Source of the DNA: CBDUSL01 sp965370265
Lineage (GTDB): Bacteria > Patescibacteriota > Patescibacteriia > JAXHNJ01
NCBI GenBank assembly: GCA_965370265.1
Contig: CBDUSL010000030.1
Span: forward strand, 1 to 8,363
Direction of reading: 5' to 3'
DNA length: 8,363 bases
In this document: in pieces, positions 1 to 7,901 of the stretch
Numbering within the stretch: the first letter of the stretch is position 1
Layout of the letters: each line of letters starts with the position of its first letter
The notes under the pieces: model-generated
Told to the model about the DNA's origin: nothing
Seen by the model: the letters and a program-made list of their open reading frames with translations, nothing else
Databases searched by the model: none
Translations under genes and position numbers: made by a program

Positions 1-561
1 CTGGGGGTTATTCTTAATTTGTTTAATAAGGTAGACGCTCTGCTTTTGGGCGGAGCTCTGGCAAATACTATTCTTAAAGCCCAGAAAATTCAGGTTGGTA
101 AATCTTTAATTGAGCCAAAAATGATTACTAAGTTAAGTAAGCTTGATTTAACGGATGTCCGGATGAGAATTCCGGTTGATGTTATGGTAATGAAAAAAGA
201 GAAGGGGAAAGAAAAAGTATATACCCGGCCATCGGGAGGGGTGGGTAAGGAAGAATATATTTATGATATCGGTCCGGACACAATTACACTTTTTATAAGT
301 ATTTTAGAAAAAGCCAGGCAGATTGTCTGGGCCGGTCCAATGGGATATTTTGAAGATAAAAGGTTTAGTAAAGGCAGTTATGAAATAGCCAAGGCGATCG
401 GCAAGAGCAAGGCTTACACGGTGGTTGGCGGTGGTGACACGGTTGATGTTCTTGATGATCTCAAAATAAAAAACAAAATAAATTTCATTTCTACCGGTGG
501 CGGGGCGATGCTTAGATTCCTTCAAGAAGGCGATCTCCCTGCATTAAAATTATTAAAATAA
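1..561 (+). CDS. pgk: Phosphoglycerate kinase, C-terminal part (5' end outside window)
   Basis: Cytosolic glycolytic enzyme that transfers the acyl phosphate of 1,3-bisphosphoglycerate to ADP, giving 3-phosphoglycerate and ATP. The reading frame is open from base 1 and ends in TAA at 559-561, so about 186 residues of the roughly 400-residue family length are visible. They form the C-terminal, nucleotide-binding domain. Family motifs in order are a KVDALLLGGALANT-like strand and helix (residues about 10-23 of the fragment), KAQ...VGKSL, the PVDV strand, DIGPDTI, WAGPMGYFE (family form WNGPMGVFE), VVGGGDTVDVL (nucleotide-binding loop) and the near-terminal STGGGAMLRFL. A TTG at position 19 could be called as a start, but the protein matches the family upstream of it, so it is internal. 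Enolase begins 4 bases after the stop, implying co-transcription. The N-terminal substrate domain cannot be judged. Confidence 0.95.
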   Translation: MGVILNLFNKVDALLLGGALANTILKAQKIQVGKSLIEPKMITKLSKLDLTDVRMRIPVDVMVMKKEKGKEKVYTRPSGGVGKEEYIYDIGPDTITLFISILEKARQIVWAGPMGYFEDKRFSKGSYEIAKAIGKSKAYTVVGGGDTVDVLDDLKIKNKINFISTGGGAMLRFLQEGDLPALKLLK

Positions 562-565
562 TAAT

Positions 566-1816
566 ATGTCAAAAATTAAAACGATCAAAGCGATAGAAAT
601 ACTGGATTCCCGGGGCAATCCCACTCTCCAGACAGAGGTAACTTTAGAAAGTGGAGTTAAAGCCAAGGCAGCCGTGCCTTCCGGGGCTTCCACCGGCAAA
701 TTTGAAGCTTTTGAATTACGAGACGAGGAAAAAAGATATGCTGGCCGGGGAGTTACTAAAGCGATAGAAAACGTTAATAATAAAATTGCTAAAGTTTTAA
801 AAAGAGTAGAGGCGGAAAAACAGCCGGAAATTGACCAGAAAATGATTGAGCTTGATAACACGGAAAATAAAAATTATCTGGGAGCTAACGCGATTCTCCC
901 CGTTTCTTTAGCTGTGGCCAGAGCTTCTGCGATGGAAAAAGGTATTCCTTTGCACCAGTATATCCAGGAAAGTTATAACTTTAAAAAACCAACCGGTTTT
1001 CCTGTTCCGATGATGAATATTTTTAACGGCGGAAAACACGCCGACACCAATCTTGATTTCCAGGAGTTTATGATTGTTCCGATTGTGGGCAAAGATATTA
1101 AAGAAAAAATCAGAGCAGGGGCGGAAATTTTTCACGCACTGGGAGAAGTTTTAAAAGCTAAGGGTTATGACACTGATGTGGGCAATGAAGGGGGTTATTC
1201 ACCCGATATAGACCACTCTATGGATGCTCTCGATATGATTATTCAGGCGATAGAAAAAGCCGGTTATAAACCGGGAAAGGATGTGGCTTTGGCAACTGAC
1301 GTGGGGGCTTCCGTTCTTTATGATGAAAAAATAAAAAAGTATGTTTTTAAATTAGATAACTCATTCCTTACTTCAGAGCAATTAATTGAATTATATATTT
1401 CCTGGCTGGAAAAATATCCTTTCATTTCTATTGAGGACGGCTTGGGAGAAGAGGATTATGCAGGCTGGAAAAAAATGAATGAGGAAATAGGCAAAAGAGT
1501 AATGTTAGTGGGTGACGATTTATTTGTGACTAATATTAAGAAATTAAAAAAAGGCATTAAAGAAAAATTAGCTAACGCTATTCTCATAAAACCCAATCAG
1601 ATAGGCACTCTTACCGAAACGATTGAGTGTATTAAGCTGGCCCAGAAGAATAATTTTAAAATAATTATTTCCCACCGTTCAGGCGAAACTAATGACGATT
1701 TTATTTCTGACCTTGCTTATGCCTCCGGGGCTGATTTTATCAAAGCCGGAGCTCCTTCGCGCGGAGAAAGATTGGCAAAATATAATCGCTTGCTGGAAAT
1801 TTATGAAGAAAAATAA
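566..1816 (+). CDS. eno: Enolase (phosphopyruvate hydratase)
   Basis: Converts 2-phosphoglycerate to phosphoenolpyruvate in glycolysis and the reverse in gluconeogenesis; cytosolic, Mg-dependent. At 416 residues it is slightly shorter than typical bacterial enolases (about 430). The N-terminal domain starts at once with the EILDSRGNPT motif (11-20) and the SGASTG loop (39-44). All catalytic residues are visible: H158 and E167 in the GGKHADTNLDFQEF block, E208 in VGNEGG (proton donor), Mg ligands D245, E290 (SIEDG) and D317 (VGDD), K342 in KPNQIGTLTET (catalytic base), H370-R371-S372 (SHRSGET), and K393 in FIKAGAPSR. Small deviations from the usual wording (VGNEGG for VGDEGG, IKAGAPSRGER for IKTGAPSRSER) leave the key residues unchanged. 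The ATG at 566 follows the pgk stop by 4 bases and has no recognisable Shine-Dalgarno sequence, so it may depend on coupling to pgk. Its last 14 bases overlap the next gene. Confidence 0.98.
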   Translation: MSKIKTIKAIEILDSRGNPTLQTEVTLESGVKAKAAVPSGASTGKFEAFELRDEEKRYAGRGVTKAIENVNNKIAKVLKRVEAEKQPEIDQKMIELDNTENKNYLGANAILPVSLAVARASAMEKGIPLHQYIQESYNFKKPTGFPVPMMNIFNGGKHADTNLDFQEFMIVPIVGKDIKEKIRAGAEIFHALGEVLKAKGYDTDVGNEGGYSPDIDHSMDALDMIIQAIEKAGYKPGKDVALATDVGASVLYDEKIKKYVFKLDNSFLTSEQLIELYISWLEKYPFISIEDGLGEEDYAGWKKMNEEIGKRVMLVGDDLFVTNIKKLKKGIKEKLANAILIKPNQIGTLTETIECIKLAQKNNFKIIISHRSGETNDDFISDLAYASGADFIKAGAPSRGERLAKYNRLLEIYEEK

Positions 1817-3368
1817 AAATCACAATCCAGTTTTACTGGTTATTTTGGATGGTCTGGGTTTGGCCCCGCCTTCCAAAGGCAATGCCGTGCATCTGGCTAA
1901 AACTCCCTTTTTAGATCATCTTTATAAGGATTATCCAAACACGACTCTTAATGCTTCCGGTACCGCTGTTGGTCTTTCCCCAAAACAGCACGGTAATTCA
2001 GAAGCCGGCCATCTTAATATTGGGGGCGGCCGTATCGTTAACCAGGATTCGGTAAGAATTACTAAATCAATCAAAGATAAAAGTTTTTTTAAAAATCCGG
2101 CTTTTCTTGAAGCAATAAGCCATGTAAAAAAGAATAATTCAAAAATGCATATCATGGGCCTGATTTCCCGGACTCAAAGCCCTCATATGGATCCGTTTCA
2201 TCTTCAGTCTCTGCTTGAGCTTTGCAATAAGCAAAAGGTTAAAAAAGTCTTTTTACATCTTTTTACCGACGGACGTGATTCTCCCCAGTATGCTTCAATT
2301 GAACTTATTAAAAAACTTAAAAAAAGTTTTAAAAACGGAGAAAAGATTGTTAGTCTAGCTGGCCGTTATTATTTGAATCGGAAAAAGGACTGGGAAGTCA
2401 CCGAAAAGCTTTACAATCTTCTTGTTTTGGGCGAGGATGATTTGTTTGCCAGATCCGAAGAGGCAATTCTCCACAATTATAACCGCCGTTTGACCGATGA
2501 ATTTATCGCCCCCACTATTATTGCCAAAAATAGCAAGGAAAAAAATGAATCAAGAATATCAGACAACGATTCAATAATATTTTTTAATTTAAGATCAGAC
2601 CGGGCCAGGCAACTGACCAAACCATTTGTTCAGGAAAAATTCAATGAGATGAACCCGGGCTCTTTTAAGCGCAAAAAAACCTTGAAAAATATTCGTTTTG
2701 TGGCGATGACTAATTTCGGCCCGGATTTACAAGGAGTTTTAACCGCTTATCCGGCTCACTCAGTTAACATGACTCTGCCTATGTCATTAACTCATCTAAG
2801 GCAGCTTTATATTTCTGAATCCGAGAAGTATGCTCATATTACATATTTTTTAAACGGCGGTCATGATCAGCCGGTGGGCGGTGAGGAAAGAATTTTAATT
2901 GATTCTCCTGATGTTAATAATTATAAAGAAACCCCAAAAATGAGTTCTCCAAAAATTCTTAATTACATTTTAGCCGCGCTTAAAAAAAAGTCTTATGACT
3001 TTATTTGTGTAAATTTTTGCAATCCGGACATGCTCGGCCATACCGGTAATTTAAAAGCAGCGATTAAAGCGATGGAATACTTCGATAATTGTTTGAAAGA
3101 ATTGGTAACAGAAACTTTGAAACACAAAGGAACTCTTTTTATCACCGCTGACCATGGTAATATTGAAGAGATGACTGATCTTAAAAGTGGGGAAATAAAT
3201 ACAGAGCATACTTCCAACCAAGTGCCATTTATTTTTGTAAGTAAAGATAAAAAGCGCTGCCAAATGAAAAAAAATGGTGTTCTAGGAAATATTGCCCCGA
3301 CTTTGCTTGAATATATGAAAATAAAAAAACCAAAAAAAATGACTAAGGGAAGTTTATGCCAGTTTTAA
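1803..3368 (+). CDS. gpmI: 2,3-bisphosphoglycerate-independent phosphoglycerate mutase, copy 1 (diverged)
   Basis: Alkaline-phosphatase-superfamily enzyme interconverting 3- and 2-phosphoglycerate through a phosphoserine and metal ions. The 521-residue length is normal for the family. Visible residues: metal-ligand D16 (VILDGLG), nucleophile S66 (HGNSEAGH), H128, R158-D159 (DGRDSP), R188 and R193, R264 and R267 (NLRSDRAR), K342 (SEKYAH), D409 and H413 (NPDMLGHTG), D450-H451 (TADHGN) and H469 (EHTSNQVP). Two places are unusual. The normally glycine-rich GGVH segment before the active-site His reads RTQSPH, one residue longer, and the MDRD loop reads LNRK, one residue shorter. The frame is open upstream to an ATG at 1692 inside eno, but homology begins only after the ATG at 1803, which is therefore chosen. 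It overlaps eno by 14 bases, with only a weak GGA ahead of it. A second, more canonical copy follows directly. Copy 1 may be an active mutase, a specialised variant or a redundant paralogue. Confidence 0.93.
   Translation: MKKNKNHNPVLLVILDGLGLAPPSKGNAVHLAKTPFLDHLYKDYPNTTLNASGTAVGLSPKQHGNSEAGHLNIGGGRIVNQDSVRITKSIKDKSFFKNPAFLEAISHVKKNNSKMHIMGLISRTQSPHMDPFHLQSLLELCNKQKVKKVFLHLFTDGRDSPQYASIELIKKLKKSFKNGEKIVSLAGRYYLNRKKDWEVTEKLYNLLVLGEDDLFARSEEAILHNYNRRLTDEFIAPTIIAKNSKEKNESRISDNDSIIFFNLRSDRARQLTKPFVQEKFNEMNPGSFKRKKTLKNIRFVAMTNFGPDLQGVLTAYPAHSVNMTLPMSLTHLRQLYISESEKYAHITYFLNGGHDQPVGGEERILIDSPDVNNYKETPKMSSPKILNYILAALKKKSYDFICVNFCNPDMLGHTGNLKAAIKAMEYFDNCLKELVTETLKHKGTLFITADHGNIEEMTDLKSGEINTEHTSNQVPFIFVSKDKKRCQMKKNGVLGNIAPTLLEYMKIKKPKKMTKGSLCQF
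3345..3350 (+). promoter_or_regulatory. Shine-Dalgarno site for second gpmI
   Basis: AAGGGA lies 5 bases before the ATG at 3356, inside the last codons of the upstream gpmI copy. It supports that start codon and suggests translation coupled to the upstream gene. It is one of only two clear ribosome binding sites in the window. Confidence 0.6.
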
Positions 3369-4951
3369 AAAAACATCCGGTAGTTTTAGTAATCATGGAC
3401 GGTTGGGGGGTGGCTCCTCCTTCCAGAGCCAATGCCATTAGCCAGGCCAAAACTCCGGTCATGGACAAGATTTTAGCAACTTATCCTTCGATGACCCTGC
3501 AGGCTTCAGGTGAGTCGGTCGGTTTGCCTTGGGGAGAAGTAGGTAATTCAGAAGTGGGCCATATTAATATGGGAGCCGGTAAGATTATTTATCAAGATCT
3601 TCCTTTAATAAATAAAGCAATAATCGATAAAACTTTTTATTCAAATAAGGCTTTGCTGGGAGCGGTCAAGCAAATCAAAGAAAATAACTCCAGTTTACAC
3701 TTAATGGGACTGGTTTCTACAGGTGGAGTTCATAGTTCACTGGATCATCTTTTTGCTCTTTTAGAATTTTGCAAAAATGAAAAAGTGAAAAAAGTTTATA
3801 TTCATTGTTTTATGGACGGACGTGACACCCCGCCTAATTCCGGTGAGAATTTTATTACCAAGCTTCAGGCCAAAATGAAAGAACTGGGAGTAGGGGAGAT
3901 TGCCAGTCTTTCCGGTCGATTTTATCCTATGGACAGGGATAATCACTGGGACCGAGTAGAAAAAGCTTTTAATGCGATGACTAAAGGTGAGGCCGAAAAT
4001 AAATCAGCCAATCCCCTTAAAGCCATTAAAGATTCATACGAGAAAAAAATATTTGATGAAGAAATGATTCCGACTGTTATTACTAAATCCGGCAAACCCG
4101 TGGCTTTAATTAATGAAAAAGACGCTCTTGTGTTTTTTAATTATCGGGCTGACCGGGCCAGAGAAATAACCAAGGCTTTTGTTTTGCCCGGTTTTGAAAA
4201 GTTTGAAAGAGGTGAATATATGAAAGGCCTTTATTTTGTGGCGATGACTGAATATGAGGGTAACTTACCGGTGGAAGTCGCTTTTTCTCAGGAAGAAGTA
4301 AGTGAGCCCCTGGCTAAGGTAATTTCTGACCAAAAAATGAATCAGCTTCATATTGCCGAAACAGAAAAATACGCCCATGTTACATTTTTTTTCAACGGCG
4401 GTAAGGAAGAGCCTTTTCCGGGAGAAGAAAGGGTGCTTATTCCGTCTCCTTCTGTTTCCTCATATGACCAAAAACCGCAGATGTCATGCCGTCAGCTGAC
4501 CGAAAGTTTAATAAAAGAGATAAATACCGGAAAATACAGTTTTTGCGTGGTAAACTACGCCAATGCCGATATGGTCGGCCATACTGGTGTTTTTCCGGCG
4601 ATTATTAAAGCAATTGAAGCAGTTGATGAATGTCTGGGAGCCTTGATTGACGCTGTTTTAGCCTTAGATGGAGCCTTGCTTTTAACGGCTGATCACGGCA
4701 ACGCCGAAGAAAAAATTGACCTTCAAACCGGATTTTTGATCAAAGAGCATTCCTCCAATCCGGTTCCTTTTATTATTATTGCCAAAGAATGGGAAAATCA
4801 TCCGACGGCTCTTTCTCTCGGTAATGATTTGAGCTCACTTACTCCTGTTGGACTGCTTTCTGATATTGCCCCGTCTATTCTCGCTTTGATGGGCATTGAA
4901 AAACCAAAAGAAATGACCGGGCAAAATCTTTTAAATTATATTAAAAATTAA
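3356..4951 (+). CDS. gpmI: 2,3-bisphosphoglycerate-independent phosphoglycerate mutase, copy 2 (canonical)
   Basis: Same reaction as the preceding gene, and the better match to the family, with 531 residues. The phosphatase-type domain contributes D15 (IMDGWG), S65 (VGNSEVGH, the phosphoserine), D405 and H409 (ADMVGHTG), D446-H447 (TADHGN) and H465 (EHSSNPVP). The inserted transferase domain carries H126 (STGGVHS), R156-D157 (DGRDTPP), R188, R194 (PMDRD), R264 and R267 (NYRADRAR). K338 lies in TETEKYAH. The C-terminus ends with the usual LSDIAPSILALMGI...PKEMTGQNL segment, preceded by a loop (about residues 478-500) that is much shorter in copy 1. The ATG at 3356 overlaps the upstream copy by 13 bases and is backed by an AAGGGA site. 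By hand count, about 60 of 114 residues are identical to copy 1 over the gapless first quarter, so the pair is clearly homologous but old. This copy probably supplies the housekeeping mutase activity. Confidence 0.96.
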   Translation: MPVLKKHPVVLVIMDGWGVAPPSRANAISQAKTPVMDKILATYPSMTLQASGESVGLPWGEVGNSEVGHINMGAGKIIYQDLPLINKAIIDKTFYSNKALLGAVKQIKENNSSLHLMGLVSTGGVHSSLDHLFALLEFCKNEKVKKVYIHCFMDGRDTPPNSGENFITKLQAKMKELGVGEIASLSGRFYPMDRDNHWDRVEKAFNAMTKGEAENKSANPLKAIKDSYEKKIFDEEMIPTVITKSGKPVALINEKDALVFFNYRADRAREITKAFVLPGFEKFERGEYMKGLYFVAMTEYEGNLPVEVAFSQEEVSEPLAKVISDQKMNQLHIAETEKYAHVTFFFNGGKEEPFPGEERVLIPSPSVSSYDQKPQMSCRQLTESLIKEINTGKYSFCVVNYANADMVGHTGVFPAIIKAIEAVDECLGALIDAVLALDGALLLTADHGNAEEKIDLQTGFLIKEHSSNPVPFIIIAKEWENHPTALSLGNDLSSLTPVGLLSDIAPSILALMGIEKPKEMTGQNLLNYIKN

Positions 4952-4961
4952 ATATAAAATT

Positions 4962-5954
4962 ATGAAAAAATATAATGTGGTTTCCATCGGCGGCGCTACC
5001 CGGGATATAGTTTTTTATACCAGCCAGGGGAAAGTCATTTCTACTCCGAAGAATCTTATTATGCAAAAAATGATCAGTTTTGAATATGGGGCCAAACTTA
5101 TTTCCCGTGAAGTTAAGTTCGCGACTGGCGGCGGGGGCTGCAATTCGGCGGTCGGTTTATCACGTTTGGGTCTAAAAGTCGCTAATTATGTGACTGTTGG
5201 TGATGATACGGAAGGTAAAGCAATTATAGACCATCTTAAAAAAGAAGGAGTGGATACTTCGTTTGTTGAAATAAAGAAAAATATTCCAACCGGCTTCTCC
5301 CTTTTGGTAATTGATGAAAAAACCAAGGAGCATGTTGCTTTTCTTTATCGCGGGGCTAATGATTATATTTCTCTTAAAAAAGCAATCACTAAAGTAAATA
5401 CAGACTGGTTTTATATGTCTTCTCTTTCCGGTAAAAAATGGCAAACGGTTTCCAAAAAAGTGATAAATGTTCTTAAAAAGAAAAAAGTTAAGCTGGCCTG
5501 GAATCCCGGGGAAACCCAGCTCCAAGCGGGTAAAAAGGGCTTAGTGAATCTTCTAAAATATACCAGTATTCTTATTCTTAATAAAGATGAATCCATCGAA
5601 CTTGTTTTAAGGGTGATGGGAAAAATAAAAGGAATAAACAACCCGAGGATCCTTTTAAAAATAATTAAAAAATGGGGTCCTGATATTTTTGTGCTGACTG
5701 ATGGCCGTAAGGGAGCTTATGCGTATGACGGCGAAAAAGTTTATTTTTCCCGAATCTACGACACTAAAGTAATGGATACAACCGGAGCAGGCGATTGTTT
5801 CGGCTCCAGCTTTTTAGCCGGCATGATACTTTTTGACGGAGATATTAAAAAAGCAATTAAACTGGGTATTCAGAACACCGCTTCTTTGGTCATGAAGCCC
5901 GGGGCCCAGAACGGACTTTTATATAAAAAAGATTTAAAACGAGTATTAAGATAA
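4962..5954 (+). CDS. PfkB/ribokinase-family carbohydrate or nucleoside kinase
   Basis: Cytosolic small-molecule kinase that phosphorylates a sugar, sugar phosphate or nucleoside using a nucleoside triphosphate; the substrate cannot be read from sequence. The 330 residues show the N-terminal SIGGATRD strand (8-15, with D15 at the usual substrate-contact position), the GGGGCNSAVGLSRLG block (56-70, PfkB signature 1), a NKDE segment (207-210, the family NxxE Mg/phosphate motif), LTDGRKGAYAY (245-255) and DTTGAGDCFGSSF (272-284, signature 2), with D278 as the likely catalytic base next to the GAGD anion hole. The segment between D15 and the GG motif looks some residues longer than in ribokinase, where the lid lies. 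The gene starts 10 bases after gpmI without a clear Shine-Dalgarno sequence and is followed 19 bases later by acs, so it is probably in the same operon. Ribokinase, fructokinase, adenosine/nucleoside kinase or a minor 6-phosphofructokinase are all possible. Confidence 0.88.
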   Translation: MKKYNVVSIGGATRDIVFYTSQGKVISTPKNLIMQKMISFEYGAKLISREVKFATGGGGCNSAVGLSRLGLKVANYVTVGDDTEGKAIIDHLKKEGVDTSFVEIKKNIPTGFSLLVIDEKTKEHVAFLYRGANDYISLKKAITKVNTDWFYMSSLSGKKWQTVSKKVINVLKKKKVKLAWNPGETQLQAGKKGLVNLLKYTSILILNKDESIELVLRVMGKIKGINNPRILLKIIKKWGPDIFVLTDGRKGAYAYDGEKVYFSRIYDTKVMDTTGAGDCFGSSFLAGMILFDGDIKKAIKLGIQNTASLVMKPGAQNGLLYKKDLKRVLR

Positions 5955-5960
5955 ATTAAG

Positions 5961-5966
5961 AAAGGA
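5961..5966 (+). promoter_or_regulatory. Shine-Dalgarno site for acs
   Basis: AAAGGA lies 7 bases before the ATG at 5974, within the 19-base gap after the kinase gene. It supports the acs start and is the cleanest ribosome binding site in the window. Confidence 0.65.
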
Positions 5967-5973
5967 ATATATT

Positions 5974-7887
5974 ATGACAAAAGGAACTAACATTGACGAA
6001 GCGACAGAAGTACTTCTTAAAGAAGACAAACTTTACGAACCTTCAAAAGAGGTTAAAAAACAGGCTAATATTAAAAATTATAATGAAGTGGTAAAAAAAG
6101 CAGAAGATGATTATGAAGGATTTTGGGCCGAAGCGGCCGAGGAACTGGAGTGGTACAAAAAATGGGATAAGGTCCTGGACCAAAGCGAAAAACCTTTTTT
6201 CAAATGGTTTCCGGGCGCCCTGACCAATATATTTCATAATGCTCTGGAAAGGCACCAGAAAGATAAAAAAGATAAGGTTGCTTTTTATTGGGAAAATGAA
6301 GGTGGCGATTCCAGGGAAATTACTTATGGCCAGCTTTTTGATGAAGTAAATAAATTTGCCGGGGTTTTAAAAAAATTAGGGGTAGAAAAAGGGGACAGGA
6401 TTTCTATCTATATGCCTAATATTCCGGAAACGGCCGTGGCTATGCTTACTTGTGCCAAACTAGGAGCGATACATTCGGTAGTTTACGCCGGTTTTTCCGC
6501 GCAGGCTCTGTCAGACCGGATTAACGATGCTGAAGCAAAAATATTGGTCACGGTTGACGGCGGGAAACGCCGGGGCAAAGATATTCTTCTTAAAGAAACA
6601 GTAGATAAGGCCATGGAAATAGGCTGTCCTTCTATTAAAAATGTGGTAGTGGTTAAATACTCCGGGGTTAAGATAGAAATTAAAGAGCGAGACTTGTTGT
6701 ATGAAGATTTAATGAAAGAAAAAATAGAAATTCCAGAAACAGAAAAAATGGAAGCGACAGAGCCGCTTTTTGTTCTCTATACTTCAGGAACTACCTCCAA
6801 GCCGAAAGGAGTTATTCATGCTCATGGCGGCTATCAGGTAGGTATTTCCAGAACCCTTAAATGGGTTTTTGATATAAAAGATGATGATGTTTACTGGTGT
6901 ACGGCTGACCCGGGTTGGATTACCGGCCATAGTTATATTGTTTATGCTCCTTTGATTCTTGGAGCAACCAGTATTATGTATGACGGAGCTCCTGACTATC
7001 CGGAGGTTGACCGGCTCTGGCAAGTGGTTGAAAAATTTAAATGCACCATATTTTACACTGCTCCCACTTTAGTTCGTTTGATGATGAAATTCGGATCTGA
7101 GTGGCCGGATAAATATAAAATGGATTCTCTCAGACTTTTAGGCAGTGTTGGTGAACCGATAAACCCTGAAGCCTGGCGTTGGTATTATGAACACATTGGC
7201 AAGAACCGCTGTCCGATTATGGATACCTGGTGGCAGACAGAAACAGGTGCTTTTATGATTACTCCTATGCCCGTCCTTCCCCTTAAAGCCGGTTCGGCCT
7301 CTAAGCCCTTTCCTGGTCTTCAATTTGAAGTGGTGGATAGGGACGGAGATGTAGTGCCGGTTGGAAAAGGCGGATTTCTGGTTATAAAAAATCCTTGGCC
7401 AGCGATGCTTACTACCTTATATAATAATCCCGAGCGCTACCTTGATACGTACTGGAAAAAAATTCCCGATGTTTATACTACCGGTGATTTAGCGACCAAA
7501 GATAAAGACGGCTATTTCTGGATTCAGGGCCGAGCGGATGATGTTTTAAAAATTGCCGGGCATAGGATTGGGAATGCCGAAATAGAAAGTGCTTTAATTG
7601 CCCATGAATCGGTGGTTGAGGCCGGCGTTATCGGCGTGCCTGATGAAATAAGAGGGGAAATTGCCAAAGCCTTTGTTATTTTGAAAAAAGATGCGAAACA
7701 AACTGAAGGGTTACAAGACGAGTTAGTAAAAAAGGTGAGGGAAGTTCTTGGTCCTGTTGTTGTTTTTAAGGATATTGAATATGTGGAGAAGCTGCCCAAA
7801 ACCCGCAGCGGCAAAATAATGAGAAGGGTTTTAAGAGCTACAGAATTAAATCAACCATTGGGTGACACTAGTACATTAGAAGAATAA
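5974..7887 (+). CDS. acs: Acetyl-CoA synthetase, AMP-forming
   Basis: Adenylate-forming enzyme that activates acetate with ATP to acetyl-AMP and then to acetyl-CoA, releasing AMP and pyrophosphate. The 637 residues are close to the usual 640-660 and include the Acs-type N-terminal extension (FWAEAAEELEWYKKWDKVLD, 50-69). Core motifs: P-loop YTSGTTSKPKG (269-279), DTWWQTETG (417-425), TGD with D505, GRADD with R520, GHRIG with R531, and PKTRSGK with K614, the catalytic lysine that is the acetylation target in characterised Acs. Pocket residues matching Salmonella Val310, Thr311, Val386 and Trp414 are I316, T317, V392 and W420, which favours acetate over longer acids. CoA contacts R199 and R589 are retained. 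An oddity is Ser275 where the P-loop usually has Gly. A clear ribosome binding site precedes the ATG. The neighbouring putative oxidoreductase and glycolytic genes suggest it works at the pyruvate/acetate node; the net direction is not known. Confidence 0.95.
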   Translation: MTKGTNIDEATEVLLKEDKLYEPSKEVKKQANIKNYNEVVKKAEDDYEGFWAEAAEELEWYKKWDKVLDQSEKPFFKWFPGALTNIFHNALERHQKDKKDKVAFYWENEGGDSREITYGQLFDEVNKFAGVLKKLGVEKGDRISIYMPNIPETAVAMLTCAKLGAIHSVVYAGFSAQALSDRINDAEAKILVTVDGGKRRGKDILLKETVDKAMEIGCPSIKNVVVVKYSGVKIEIKERDLLYEDLMKEKIEIPETEKMEATEPLFVLYTSGTTSKPKGVIHAHGGYQVGISRTLKWVFDIKDDDVYWCTADPGWITGHSYIVYAPLILGATSIMYDGAPDYPEVDRLWQVVEKFKCTIFYTAPTLVRLMMKFGSEWPDKYKMDSLRLLGSVGEPINPEAWRWYYEHIGKNRCPIMDTWWQTETGAFMITPMPVLPLKAGSASKPFPGLQFEVVDRDGDVVPVGKGGFLVIKNPWPAMLTTLYNNPERYLDTYWKKIPDVYTTGDLATKDKDGYFWIQGRADDVLKIAGHRIGNAEIESALIAHESVVEAGVIGVPDEIRGEIAKAFVILKKDAKQTEGLQDELVKKVREVLGPVVVFKDIEYVEKLPKTRSGKIMRRVLRATELNQPLGDTSTLEE

Positions 7888-7901
7888 ATTTATTTAAATA
7901 T

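Noticed and set aside
19..21. TTG as a start codon for the first gene
   Set aside because: The frame is open to base 1 and the residues before it match phosphoglycerate kinase, so the gene simply begins outside the window.
553..861. Antisense open frames, for example opposite the start of eno and opposite the acs C-terminus (7524-7814)
   Set aside because: They are shadows of strongly conserved sense genes, with no recognisable protein features, no ribosome binding sites and no independent support.
1692..1802. Upstream in-frame ATG that would lengthen gpmI copy 1 by 37 residues
   Set aside because: The extension lies wholly inside the conserved C-terminus of enolase in another frame, and family homology begins only after the ATG at 1803.
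4953..4958. TATAAA before the PfkB-family gene as a promoter -10 box
   Set aside because: No convincing -35 element at 16-18 bases upstream, the region is uniformly AT-rich, and the 10-base gap fits an operon.
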